From Triticum aestivum (Eukaryota > Streptophyta > Magnoliopsida > Poales > Poaceae): a stretch of 64,000 bases of DNA. How positions within the stretch are numbered: position 1 is the first letter of the stretch; each line of letters opens with the position of its first letter. The notes under the pieces were generated by a model. The model worked only from the letters and a program-made list of their open reading frames with translations. It did no database searches and was not told the DNA's origin. Of this stretch, positions 11,761 to 22,811 are shown in pieces. The stretch lies in the NCBI RefSeq assembly GCF_018294505.1, contig NC_057800.1, positions 473,529,037 to 473,593,036 of the forward strand, written 5' to 3'. The translations under genes and the position numbers were made by a program.

Positions 11761-12894
11761 ATGTCGACTGCAGGCATGATCAAGGTCTCGGCTGGGTGTC
11801 CTACCTTCGATGGTATAGATTACCCCTAGTGGAAGAACAAGATGTGAATGCATCTTGAGGCAATTGACAATGATCTCTGGTAGGTTGTGCAAAATGGTGT
11901 TCCCTCCGTCACTCCTACCATTAACGATGCTGATGTGAAGAGATTCAAGCAACTCGACTCTCAAGCAAAAAATATCATTTGTGGCCAGCTGAGCAAAGGG
12001 CAGTATGGCAGAGTGAGTGCTTTGGAGACAGCTAAGCTTATCTGGAATAGGTTGTCCAAGGTCAACGAAGGACTCTCAACACAACGTGACTCTCGAGTTG
12101 ACGTTCTTCACAATCTCTTCATCCACTTCAAAAGACTCGACAATGAAAATGCTCAGCAAACCTTCGATCGCCTCACTGACATCTCAAATGAGCTTCAAGC
12201 ACTTGGTGCCACTAACATCACCGACCATGAGGTGATGAAGAAATTGTTGAGATCGCTTGATTCCTCATTTGACACTCTTGCACTGATGATACAAGAACGT
12301 GGAGACTACAAGTCACTAGAGCCCACTGATATCCTTGAGAGGCTAAACACTCATGAGTTTCAACTTGCTAAAAAGAGAGACCTCTATGGACCAAGCTATG
12401 GTAGATCACATGCTCTGAAGGCCAAGGCAGTCTCTGAATCTGAAGGCGAGGATTCTGGTAGCAGCCTTGGTGATCCTGAAGAACTGAGTCAAGAGCTAGC
12501 AATTCTCGTGAGGAAATTCTAGAAGTTCTCAAGGCATGGTCGCTTTGGTAAATCTTCAAGAGGTGATGACTTGAAATCAGATTCCTCATCCCGTGACTAC
12601 AAGAAGAGAACTTGCCATAAATGCAAGAAACTTGGTCACTACATTACCGATTGTCCTCAGTGGGAGAAGGAATCAAATAAGAAGAAATACAAGGATCACA
12701 GTTTTGATGACTCAAAGAAGATGAAGAAGTCTTCAAAGTCCTCATCATCAAAATCTTCAAAGTCTTCATCTCACAAGAAGAGCAACTCCAAAAAGGCTCG
12801 GGCATTCATTGGCAAGGAGATGGACTCTGAAGCCGAATCTGAGGAAAATGAGGAAGAGGAGGCATCTGAGGAGTCAGATTCTGGTGTGGCGAGC
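11761..12894 (+). pseudogene. gag: gag of Copia element A, 5' part, with stops
   Basis: Begins ATGTCGACTGCAGGC, the same start as the gag of G. It encodes the N-terminal gag (UBN2-like) region and then the CCHC zinc knuckle CHKCKKLGHYITDC (about 12609-12650), followed by a Lys/Ser- and acidic-rich stretch. It is broken by in-frame stops near 11827, 11845 and 11881, and by TAG at 12520-12522 (where G has CAG). Between these the frame is continuous. It ends at 12894 because the Sabrina-like element inserted between codons of the acidic stretch; the TGA that closes the frame belongs to the inserted LTR. Gag would form the virus-like particle and bind RNA. Not functional here. Confidence 0.85.
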
Positions 12895-14509
12895 TGATAC
12901 GTCTCCAACATATCTATAATTGTTGATTGTTCCATGCTGTTATATTATCAATCTTGGATCTTTTATAATCATTTAATAGTCATTTTTTGGTACTAACCTA
13001 TTGACATAGTGCCAAGTGCGAGTTTATGTTTTTCTATGTTTTTTACATCGTAGAAAATCAATATCAAACGGAGTCCAAATGCCATGAAACTTTACAGAAA
13101 ACTTTTATGGGCCAAAAGGAACACAACGGGCCCTAGCTATGCCTGGGAGGTGCCCCGAGGGGAGCACAACCCACCAGGGCGTGCCAGGAGGCCCAGGTGC
13201 GTCCTGGTGGGTTGTGCCCACCTTGGGTGCCCCCCTGGACCGCCTCTTTGCTCTATAAATACCCCAATATTGCCAAAACCCTGGGGGAGTCGATGAAATA
13301 TTGATCCAGCCGCCGCAGAGTCCAGAACCACCAGATCAAATCTAGACACCATCTCGGGTGGGGTTCACCGCCTCCATTGGTGCCTCTCCGATGATGCGTG
13401 AGTAGTTCTTTGTAGACCTTTGGGTCCGTAGTTAGTAGCTAGATGGATTCATCTCTCTTTCTCTCTTGATTCTCAATACAATGGTCTCTTGGAGATCCAT
13501 ATGATGTAACTCTTTTGTGGTGTGTTTGTTTGGATCGATGAACTTTGAGTTTATGATCAGATCTATCTTCTTATATCCATGAAAGTATTTGAGTATCTTT
13601 GATCTCTTTTATGCATAATTGCTTATAGCCTCATATTCTTCTCTGATATTTGGGTTTTGTTTGGCCAACTTGATCTATTTATCTTGCAATGGGAAGAGGT
13701 GCTTTGTAGTGGGTTCGATCTTACGGTGCTTGATCCCAGTGACAGAAGGGGAACCTACACGTATGTATCGTTGCTACTAAGGATAAAACGATGGGGTATA
13801 TCTCTACATAGATAGATCTTGTCTACATCATGTCATTGTTCTTATTGCATTACTACGTTTCTCCATGAACTTAATACACTAGATGCATGTTGGATAGCGG
13901 TCGATCTGTGGAGTAATAGTAGTAGATGCATGCAGGAGTCGGTCTACTAATCTTGGACGTGATGCCTATGTAATGATCATTGACTGGATATCGTCATGAG
14001 TATTTGAAGTTCTATCAATTGCCCAACAGTAATTTGTTCACCCACCGTTTGCTATTTTTCTTGAGAGAAGCCACTAGTGAAACCTACGGCCCCCGGGTTC
14101 TCGAGAGAAGCCACTAGTGAAACCTACGGCCCCCGGGTCTCTTTCTCATATTATTTGCCTTTGCGATATACTTTTATTTTCTTTTATTTTCAGATCTATT
14201 AATCCAAAACCCCCAAAATACTTTGCTGCATTTTATTTTATTTTCGATCTATTTATTCAATCTATTAAAAGTTTCTCCCCTCACGCACCAATTTCTGGCA
14301 CCGTTACCCGAAAGGGATTGACAACCCCTTTTGCACATCGGGTTGCGAGGATTTGTTATCTATGTGCAGGGGCTGTTTACGTTGTGTTGCTTGGTTCTCC
14401 TACTGGTTCGATAACCTTGGTTTCATATCTGAGGGAAATACCTACCACCGCTGTGCTGCATCATCCCTTCCTCTTTGGGGAAATACCGACGTAGCTTCAA
14501 GCGACATTA
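12895..14509 (+). repeat. 5' LTR of element B
   Basis: 1615 bp, begins TGATACGTCTCCAAC, ends GACATTA (mutated from GACATCA seen in the partner). It contains a 40-bp tandem duplication (14061-14140) that is single copy in the partner LTR, which accounts for most of the 36-bp length difference. Confidence 0.88.
14061..14140 (+). repeat. 40-bp tandem duplication inside the B LTR
   Basis: Two adjacent units, each containing GAGAAGCCACTAGTGAAACC and a C-rich end. The 3' LTR has one unit (near 20461-20500), so the duplication arose after insertion. Confidence 0.85.
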
Positions 14510-14520
14510 AAAGGAATTTC

Positions 14521-14540
14521 TGGCGCTGTTGTCGGGGAGG
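14521..14540 (+). promoter_or_regulatory. Primer-binding site of element B (tRNA-Asp type)
   Basis: TGGCGCTGTTGTCGGGGAGG lies 12 bases after the LTR. The usual Athila-group sequence has CC where this has CT and TC, consistent with two C-to-T changes at CCG sites. Confidence 0.7.
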
Positions 14541-14726
14541 ATCTTCAACACATACCAGGTTCCTAATCACAAATCTCATCTCCTCACAATTTACATTATT
14601 TGCCATTTGCCTCTCGTTTTCCTCTCCCCCACTTCACAAAATTTGCGGTTTTATTTGCCCCTCTTTTTCCGTTTGCCGTTTTCTTGTCGGATCTGTTTTT
14701 GAGAGCAATCTTGTTGTGTGGTCATC

Positions 14727-16383
14727 ATGACTCAAGAGAACACCAAGTTATGTTCTCAAATACCAACAACAATGATTTTATTGGCACTCCTCTTGCTCCT
14801 CCCGCCACTAGTGCGAAGACTTGTGATATTAATACTGCTTTTGCTGAATCTTGTTATGAAAGACCAATTTTCTGGTACTCCTAATGAGGATGAAGTGTCC
14901 CATCTTAATACCTTAGTGGAATTATGTGATATGCAAAAGAAAAAGGATGTGGACAATGATGTGGTCAAGATGAAATTATTTTCGTTTTCTTTGCGCGATT
15001 CTGCAAAAATTTGGTCCTCTTCTTTGCCTCGCAATAGTATCGATTCTTGGAATAAGTGCAAAGATGCTATTATCACTAAGTATTTTCTGCCTGCAAAAAT
15101 TATTTCCCTTAGAACCCAGATCGTGAATTTCAAGAAACTTGAACAAGAGCATGTTGCACAATCTTTGGAAAGGATGAAAATGATGTTAAGGAATTGCCCA
15201 AGTCATGGGTTAAATCTTTGGATGATCATACAAAAATTTATGCGGGGTTGAATTTTGTATCTCGTAATCTTTTAGATTCCACCGCGGGTGGTACTTTTAT
15301 GGAAATTACTTTGTGTGAAGCCACCAAATTGTTTGATAATATTATGGCAAATTATTCACAATGGCATACCGAAGGAGCTCCTACTAGTAAAAAAGTTAAT
15401 TCAGTTGAAGAAATTTCTTCTTTGAGTGAAAAAGTTGATGCTCTTGTGAAATTGGTTGCTAGTAGAAGTGCTCCTATTGATTTTAATGATATGCCTTTGT
15501 CTACTTTGATTGGGCAAAATGGTGATCTCGTAGATGTGAATTTTGTCTATCGAAACAATTTCAGCAACAATGCTTATAGAGGTAATTTTAATCCTAGGAC
15601 GTTTCCTAGTAATTCCTCTAATAATTATGGTAATTCCTATGGAAATCAATCTTATAATAATAGGAACACCTCTGATCTTGAGAACGACATTAAATAATTT
15701 ATCAATACACAAGAAGTTTTCAACACTTCCATAGAAGAAAAGTTGAGTAAGATTGATGATTTGTCTAGAAGTGTTGATAGAATTGCTCATGATGTGGAAA
15801 ATCTCAAGATGAAATTTTTTGTGCCTAAGGTTGATGAATCAATTGAAGCTCTTATGTTTCTATGGATGAAAGTAAGAAAAGAATCGCTATGCTTAGAGCT
15901 AAAAGAGAATTTTTAGAAATAGCATTTTCTAGTGATTTCTTTCGCAAAAGTGATGAAGATCTTAAAATGATTGGTGTTTCTTCTATTGATTCCTTGTTTA
16001 GTAAAGTTAATATTGATTAAAAAGGGAAAAGAGAAGATTCAACTTTAGGTAGAAGGCGTCTCGATGATTAGGAGGGTGAAAATCTTGTTGAGAAAATTGA
16101 TAAACGTGGGTTTGAAGAGGTCAAAACTTTAGCTAGTGATATATCCACTCTTTTGGATTACAAAAACTTTAATTATGATAGTTGCACTTTAATTTATTGT
16201 ATTTCTTTGTTTCAATCCATGATAAATTCACCCCATGCTTATGAAGAAAATAAAGCTTTTACTAAACATATTGTTGATACTATGATGAAAGCTTTAGAAG
16301 AAAAGTTGGAATTAGAAGTTTCAATTCCTAGAAAATTGCATGATGAGTGGGAACCCACTATCAAAGTCAATATTAAAAATTAT
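14727..16383 (+). pseudogene. gag: gag of element B, frameshifted
   Basis: Retrotransposon gag domain of the Athila/Sabrina type. Reading starts at ATG 14727, moves frame near 14753, returns near 14870, shifts again near 15190, and meets a TAA at 15695-15697. Recognisable blocks include NDFIGTPLAPP, QFSGTPNEDE, VKMKLFSFSLRDSAKIW, SLPRNSIDSW, EHVAQSLERMKMM, RNLLDSTAGGTFM and an Asn/Gly/Tyr-rich segment (15550-15690). Downstream, 15698-16152 continues as gag-like sequence with further stops, and 16153-16386 is open to a TAG at 16384. Its role would be capsid formation; it is clearly dead. Protease follows directly. Confidence 0.75.
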
Positions 16384-16386
16384 TAG

Positions 16387-16779
16387 TGTTTTCCTTTGTG
16401 TGACCTGGGTGCTAGTGTTTCTACTATTCCAAAATCTTTATGTGATGTGCTTCGTCTTACTGATCTTGAAGAATGCTCTTTAAATTTGCACTTGGCAGAT
16501 TCCACTACTAAAAAGCCTATGGGAAGAATTAATGATGTTCTTATTATTGCAAATAGGAACTATGTTCCCATAAATTTTATTGTTCTTGATATTTATTGCA
16601 ATCCATCTTGTCCAATTATTCTTGGTAGACCGTTTTTACGCACTATTGGTGCCATGATTGATATGAAAGAAGGCAATATTAAGTTCCAATTCCCTTTGAG
16701 GAAGGGTATGGAACACTTTCCTAGAACAAGAATTAGGCCACCATATGAATCAATCATGAGGGCATCTTATGGATCTTGA
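16387..16779 (+). pseudogene. Aspartic protease remnant of element B
   Basis: In the same frame as the preceding gag segment, after the TAG at 16384-16386. It reads CDLGASVSTIPKSL, the active-site region of Athila-group retropepsin-like proteases, then PIILGRPFLRTIGAMID, the second conserved block, and ends at TGA 16777-16779. No RT follows, so the element is protease-terminated. This fits the non-autonomous Sabrina type. Confidence 0.72.
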
Positions 16780-19287
16780 ACCAAAGATGACAAAACTTAG
16801 ATCCTTGCTTTATGCCTAGCTAAGGGCGTAAAACTACAAGATTTGTTGGGAGGCAACCCAATGAATAAAATTTATTTTTGCTTTTTTCTTCCTGTTTTTT
16901 AGTTTTAGCACAATTATGCTACTGTTATGATTGTGTTTTTTATGTTTTAATTAGTGTTTGTGCCAAGTAAAGCCTTTAGGATCTTGTTGGGTGATAGTTG
17001 TTTGATCTTGCTGAAAAAACAGAAACTTTTGCACTCACGAAAATAATTCTCATTTTTTACCAGAGAGTGATAAAATACCCATTCCAGTTGCAGTAGATCA
17101 ATATACAAATTTTTCAGGCCGCCCTAATTTTTCAGAATTTTTTTAGTTACAGAAGTATTCGAAATAGTTAGATTGCTACAGACTGTTCTGTTTTGACAGA
17201 TTCTGTTTTCTTTGTGTTGTGTGCTTATTTTGATGGATCTATGGTTTCCTTTGATGAGTTTTTGCCATAGAAAAGTTGGAATACAGTAGATATAATGCAA
17301 GAACAAAATATGAATCAGTTTGATACAACACTTATAGTAGTGATTTATTATTCTTATACTAACGGATCTCACGAAGGTTTTGTTGAGTTTTGTGTGACTG
17401 AAGTTTTCAAGTTTTGGGTTATCTTACGATGGATAAAGGAATAAGGAGTAGAAGAGCCTAAGCTTGGGGATGCCGCGGCAACCCAAGATATTATCCAAAA
17501 ATGAGCAACCAACTAAGCTTGGGGATGCCCCCGAGTGGCATCCCCTCTTTCTTCTAACGACCATCGGTATTTTACTCGAAGCTATATTTTTATTCGTCAC
17601 ATACTATGTGTTTTACTTGGACCGTCTTGTATGATATGAGTCTCTGCTTGTTTTATTTTGTGTTTTAAGTCTTGATCCCTTGCTGGACACACCTATTTGA
17701 GAGAGCCAAAATTATGTCATGACTTGTTAGAATTGCTCTCTATGCTTCACTTGAATTTTTATGAGCTATGGATTTTCTCTAGTGCTTCACTTATATTTTT
17801 TGAGCACGGTGTGCTTTATTATTTTTGAAGAAATGATCTCTTGCTTCACTTAGATTTATTTGAGAGTTAGTGAAATTTTCAAGAAACTCTCTCTTGCTTC
17901 ACTTAAATTAATTTGAGAGAAATAAATATTATGCTCATGATGTTCACTTATATTTGTTTGCGCTTATGAAAAGCAACACATGAAAATTAGTCCCAAAGTG
18001 ATAGATATCCAAGAAGGATATAATAAAAAAATTCATGAAGATCATTGGACAAAATAAACTTGATTCTTAGTAATAGTTTTGAGATATGATGATGTGATAT
18101 GTGAGTCATCTTGATGAGTAATTATGCTTTAGTAGGAATACTGGTGTTAAGGTTTGTGATTCCCTACGCAAGCACAAAATTCAATAGTTATGCAATGAAA
18201 TTATATCCTACTTATGGTGCATTATTCAGTGTTAGTTATGCTTAATGCTCGCTTATGAGATTATTCGTTTCTTGGTTGGTCGCTTCTCAATCTTTTGGTA
18301 GCCTTCATTTTGCACTAAGTATGATCACTACTTGTGCATCCAAAAACCTTTATACCAGTTTTGCCACATGAGTCCACTATATCTACCTATATGCCGTATT
18401 CTTTTGCCGTTCTAAGCAAATTTGCATGTGCCATCTCTAATTTTCAAAAATAAACTTATCTTTTGTGTGTTTGTTTTGCTTGTGGAGCAGTGAGGGGTGG
18501 CTAATATTTTCCATGCTAGATGTGTTATTCTCAAGATGAGTGTTTATTCACTTGCCATTGCACGAGAGTAAGGCAAAGGTATTAGGGATTCCCAGTCCTG
18601 AAATGAAAAACATGAATTTACTTTATGTTGTCAAATAATAAATTCCTTGGAAAGTGTTGGTATGGAGGGCACCCGTGGATACGGTTAGCCATGGAAAGTG
18701 AAAGTATGGTGGAAAAGGAATAAACTTTATTTTCTGTTTGGGAACCACTATGATATATCTAGCATGGAAAGTGTTGGGGACTCTAAGTCATTTTCGTTGG
18801 TGGGATGGATACACCTCCCAAAATATTTTTATCTCTATGTTTTTCGCTTTGACCTCTGGCACCTCTACAAATCCCTACTTCCCTCTATGAAGGGCCTTTC
18901 TTTTACTTTATGCAATTTTTATTTTGAATTTGAGTCTCCATCTTCTCTTATAAAATCACCACTAGGAGGCAATATGATCATACTTGAGTATTGGGTGTAG
19001 CTAATATGCGAGTGTGTCTCATGAATGGATCAATGGTTGAGCATGATGGGCTAGGGATAGCTTATTTTAGCATTGATATTTTGAAAGACATGGTTGCTTG
19101 TTGATATGCTTGAGTATTTAAATTATCATGTCAAAACTAGACTATTGCTTTGAACAGTATAAAAGTCCAAATGTCCATGCTATAAAGAAGAAAAATGATA
19201 TAACATGTTAGGCAGCATTCCACATCAAAAATTCTATTTTTATCACTTCCCTACTCGAGGACGAGTAGGAGTAAAGCTTGGGGATGC
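16780..19287 (+). other. Non-coding 3' part of element B
   Basis: AT-rich, no frame over 100 codons. It contains AAGCTTGGGGATGC at 17460 and 17515, identical to the polypurine tract at 19275, and degenerate repeats of TGCTTCACTTARATT about 60 bases apart between 17740 and 17960. No gene seen. Confidence 0.7.
19274..19287 (+). promoter_or_regulatory. Polypurine tract of element B
   Basis: AAGCTTGGGGATGC sits immediately before the 3' LTR start TGATACATC at 19288. Confidence 0.75.
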
Positions 19288-20866
19288 TGATACATCTCCA
19301 ACGTATCTATAATTTTTTATTGTTCCATGATGTTATATTATCAGTCTTGGATATTTTATAATCATTTTATAGTCATTTTATATCACTTTTTGGTACTAAC
19401 CTATTGACATAGTGCCAAGTGCCAGTTGCTATTTTCCATGTTTTTTACATTGTAGAAAATCAATATCAAACGGAGTCCAAATGCCGTGAAACTTTACAGA
19501 GAATTTTTATGGGCTCGAAGGAACACAATGGGCCCTAGCTGCGCCTGGGGGTGCCCCGAGGGGAGCACAACCCACCAGGGCGCGCCATGAGGCCCAGGCG
19601 CGCCCTGGTGGGTTGTGCCCACCTCGGGTGCCCCCCGGACCACCTCTTTGCTCTATAAATAACCCAATATTCCCAAAACCCTAGGGGAGTCGACAAAATA
19701 TTGATCCAGCCACCACAGAGTCTAGAACCACAACATCCAATCTAGACACCATCTCGGATGGGGTTCACCACCTCCATTGGTGCCTCTCCGATGATGCGCG
19801 AGTAGTTCTTTGTAGACCTTCGGGTCTGTAGTTAGTAGCCATATGGCTTCATCTCTTTCTCTTGATTCTCAATACAATGGTCTCTTGGAGATCCATGTGA
19901 TGTAACTCTTTTGTCGTGTGTTTGTTGGGATCGATCAACTTTGAGTTTATGATGAGATCTATCTTTTTATATCCTTGAAAGTATTTGAATTTCTTTGATC
20001 TCTTTTATGCATGATTACTTATAGCCTCGTATTTCTTCTCCGATATTTGGGTTTTGTTTGGCCAACTTGATCTATTTATCTTGCAATGGGAAGAGGTGCT
20101 TTGTAGTGGGCTCAATTTTACGGTGCTTGATCCCAGTGATAGAAGGGGAACCGACACGTATGTATCGTTGCTACTAAGGATAAAATGATGGGGTCTATCT
20201 CTACATAGATAGATATTGTATACATCATGTCATCGTTCTTATTGCATTAATCCGTTTATCCATGAACTTAATACACTAGATGCATGCTGGATAGCGGTCG
20301 ATCTGTGGAGTAATAATAGTAGATGCAGGCAGGAGTCGGTCTTCTCATCTTGGACATGATGCCTATGTAATGATCATTGCTTGGATATCGTCATGAGTAT
20401 TTGAAGTTCTATCAATTGCCCAACAGTAATTTCTTCACCCACCGTTTGCTATTTTTCTCAAGAGAAGCCACTAGTGAAACCTACGACCCCTGGGTCTCTT
20501 TCTCATATTATTTGCCTTTACGATCTACTTTTATTTGCTTTTATTTTCAGATCTATTAATCCAAAAACCCAAAAATACTTTGCTGCACTTTATTTTATTT
20601 GCAATCTATTTATTCAATCTATTACAACTTTCTCCCGTCACACACCAATTTCTGGCACCGTTACCCAAAAGGGATTGACAACCCCTTTAACACGCAGGGT
20701 TGTGAGGATTTGTTATCTATGTGCAGGGGCTGTTTACGTTGTGTTGCTTGGTTCTCCTACTAGTTCGATAACCTTGGTTTCATATATGAGGGAAATACCT
20801 ACCGCCGCTGTGGTGCATCATCCTTTCCTCTTTGGGGAAATACCGACGTAGCTTCAAGCGACATCA
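19288..20866 (+). repeat. 3' LTR of element B
   Basis: 1579 bp, begins TGATACATCTCC and ends CGACATCA, directly before the target duplication TGAGC. Several dozen differences from the 5' LTR by eye, so B is among the older insertions here. Confidence 0.88.
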
Positions 20867-20955
20867 TGAGCATGGCCCTCGCTACGGCTTTTGTCAGCAA
20901 GTTCATCTTCAACTCTGAGGAAAATTACTTCCCCAACACTACTAACAACGGCAAT
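20867..20955 (+). pseudogene. gag: gag of element A, middle piece (89 bp)
   Basis: Between insertions B and C. It encodes SKFIFNSEENYF in a frame that continues the acidic stretch before B and resembles FNTEDNDF of the gag of G. The codon phase resumes in the next piece at 61343. The last five bases GCAAT are the left target duplication of C. Confidence 0.8.
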
Positions 20956-22048
20956 TGTCGGTGGGAACAACACTTATGGGATCACTGGGACCCCTTCTAT
21001 GGTTGGCGGGCGCGAAGTTGTGCAAAGAGCGGGTCTAATAGCCAGCGTGAAGATCGTTTACCTAGGTCCGGGCCGCAAGGATACGTAATACCCTAGTCTT
21101 GCTTTGGTTTATATTTGAGTGTTCTTCAGCTTTCGAACTAGTTGCGGTGCGTGCGTAGTCCAAAAGATCCGAATCCTTCTCCAGTATGCCTCAGGCCTTC
21201 TTTTATAGTCAAAAAGGGGTCACCATAGTGGCACACAGGAGGTGGAAAGGTAAACAGTGTACAAGCTTATCGCCTGTCATTACGAGACATGGCGAATTAA
21301 ATGCACCTCTTAGGTCTCCCGTTGCTTTATTGGGGACGGTAACAAGGCATGTCCCATCCGTCGCCGTTCTGTGTCGCACCAACGCGCGTCCGGGCCAACG
21401 AGGCATGCAGCGCCACATAAGCTGGCAGGCTGCTGAGATGGCGTGGTGGTAGGGTCTTCATGAAGATCTGCATGCCACCATGTAGGTGCTTGCTGAGTTG
21501 GCCTGGAAGATGTGCGTCGCCACACAAGTGCCTACCCAGCTGGTTGGGCTGGCAGCTGCATGGGAACGGCGGTGGGGTCTTGGCAGATGTGGGTCTGGCT
21601 GTGGCCCCGCAGGTGTCCTCGGCAAGGGCCTTGCCGGGGCCCCGGCAAGGGTCTTGTTGTGGCATCGCGGTCATCCTCGACAAGGATCTTGCCAGGGGTC
21701 TCGTGGATTTCCTCGGCAAGGATCTTGCCAAGGATCATCGTCTTCTGGTCCTCATCTGATCTTGTGTGCTTATGATCTTCTTGAAGAGCTGCATGCCGCC
21801 ATGGAGGTGCCTCCCGAGCCTTGCTTCCAATGTGGTTGGTGGTGTTGGAATCCTTGGGCTCAAGGGTGGCGCGCTCTATTGGCGTTGGGCAAGTTGCCCC
21901 GGCAAGGCTCTTGTCGGGGCTGCGGAGGCCGCCCCGACAAGGGTCTTGCCGGGGGAGTCCACCTCGCCCTCTTACTCTTTATGTCTCTGGTCTTGGCGTT
22001 GTTCTGGTTATCTTATGCTTCTGCTCCCTCTGCCCCGCTTGGTATGGC
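20956..22048 (-). repeat. 3' LTR of element C, first part
   Basis: Starts TGTCGGTGGGAAC. It is interrupted at 22048 by D and resumes at 57927. The last five bases ATGGC (22044-22048) are the target duplication of D. The frames of 200 codons or more seen here are chance frames in GC-rich sequence. Confidence 0.8.
21621..21950. repeat. Cluster of six GGCAAGG-n-YCTTGCC palindromes
   Basis: Near-palindromes of 15 bases at 21621, 21644, 21679, 21715, 21901 and 21936 (variants GACAAGG and CTTGTC included). Unit spacing is 23, 35, 36, 186 and 35 bases. They lie in the LTR of C. Could be repeated protein-binding sites or local sequence amplification. Confidence 0.7.
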
Positions 22049-22811
22049 TGTTGGGGAACGTTGCAGAAAACAAAAAAAATTCCTACATTTCACCAAGATC
22101 AATCTATGGAGTCAACTAGCAACGAGAGGAGAGTGCATCTACATACCCTTGTAGATCGCGAGCGGAAGCGTTCAAGAGAACGGGGATGATGGAGTCGTAC
22201 TCGCCGTGATCCAAATCACCGATGACCAAGTGCCGAACGGACGGCACCTCCGCGTTCAACACACGTACGGAGTGGATGATGTCTCCTCCTTCTTGATCCA
22301 GCAAGGGGGAAGGAGAGGTTGATGAAGATCCAGCAGCACGACGGCGTGGTGGTGGATGCAGCAATGATCGCAGGAGGGCTTCACCGAGCTTCTGCGAGAG
22401 GGAGAGGTGTAGCAGGGGAGAGGGAGGCACCAAGACTTGAGGTGTGGCTGCCCTCCCTCCCCCCCTTTATATAGGCCCCCTGGGGGGGCGCCGGCCCTGG
22501 AGATGGGATCTCCCAAGGGGGGGCGGCGGCCAAGGGGGGTGGAGTGCCCCCAAGGCAAGTGGAGGTGCCCCCCACCCTAGGGTTTCCAACCCTAGGCACA
22601 GGGGGGCCCAAGGGGGGGGGGGCGCACCAGCCCACTATGGGCTGGTTCCCGTCCCAACTTCAGCCCATGGGGCCCTCCGGGATGGGTGGCCCCACCCGGT
22701 GGACCCCCGGGACCCATCCGGTGGTCCCGGTACAATACCGGTGACCCCGAATCTTTCCCGATGGCCGAAACTACACTTCCTATATATAATTCTTCGCCTC
22801 CGGACCATTCC
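22049..22811 (-). repeat. 3' LTR of D, outer part
   Basis: Continues at 35674 after LARD F. Nearly identical to 56223-56972 of the 5' LTR. The last five bases ATTCC are the target duplication of F. Confidence 0.92.

Larger units (their letters stand above)
12895..20866 (+). mobile_element. Element B: Sabrina/WHAM-like Gypsy (Athila group), non-autonomous
   Basis: 7972 bp flanked by CGAGC (12890-12894) and TGAGC (20867-20871), a target duplication with one mutation. LTRs are 12895-14509 and 19288-20866. It has a tRNA-Asp-type primer-binding site, gag and protease remnants, no RT, RNase H or integrase, and 2.5 kb of non-coding sequence before the polypurine tract. LTR length of 1.6 kb and total near 8 kb fit Sabrina; the name is from memory. 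It sits in the gag of A. Confidence 0.82.

Noticed and set aside
21486..22154. 222-codon frame across the LTR joint of C and D
   Set aside because: It spans a transposon boundary, so it cannot be an ancestral gene.
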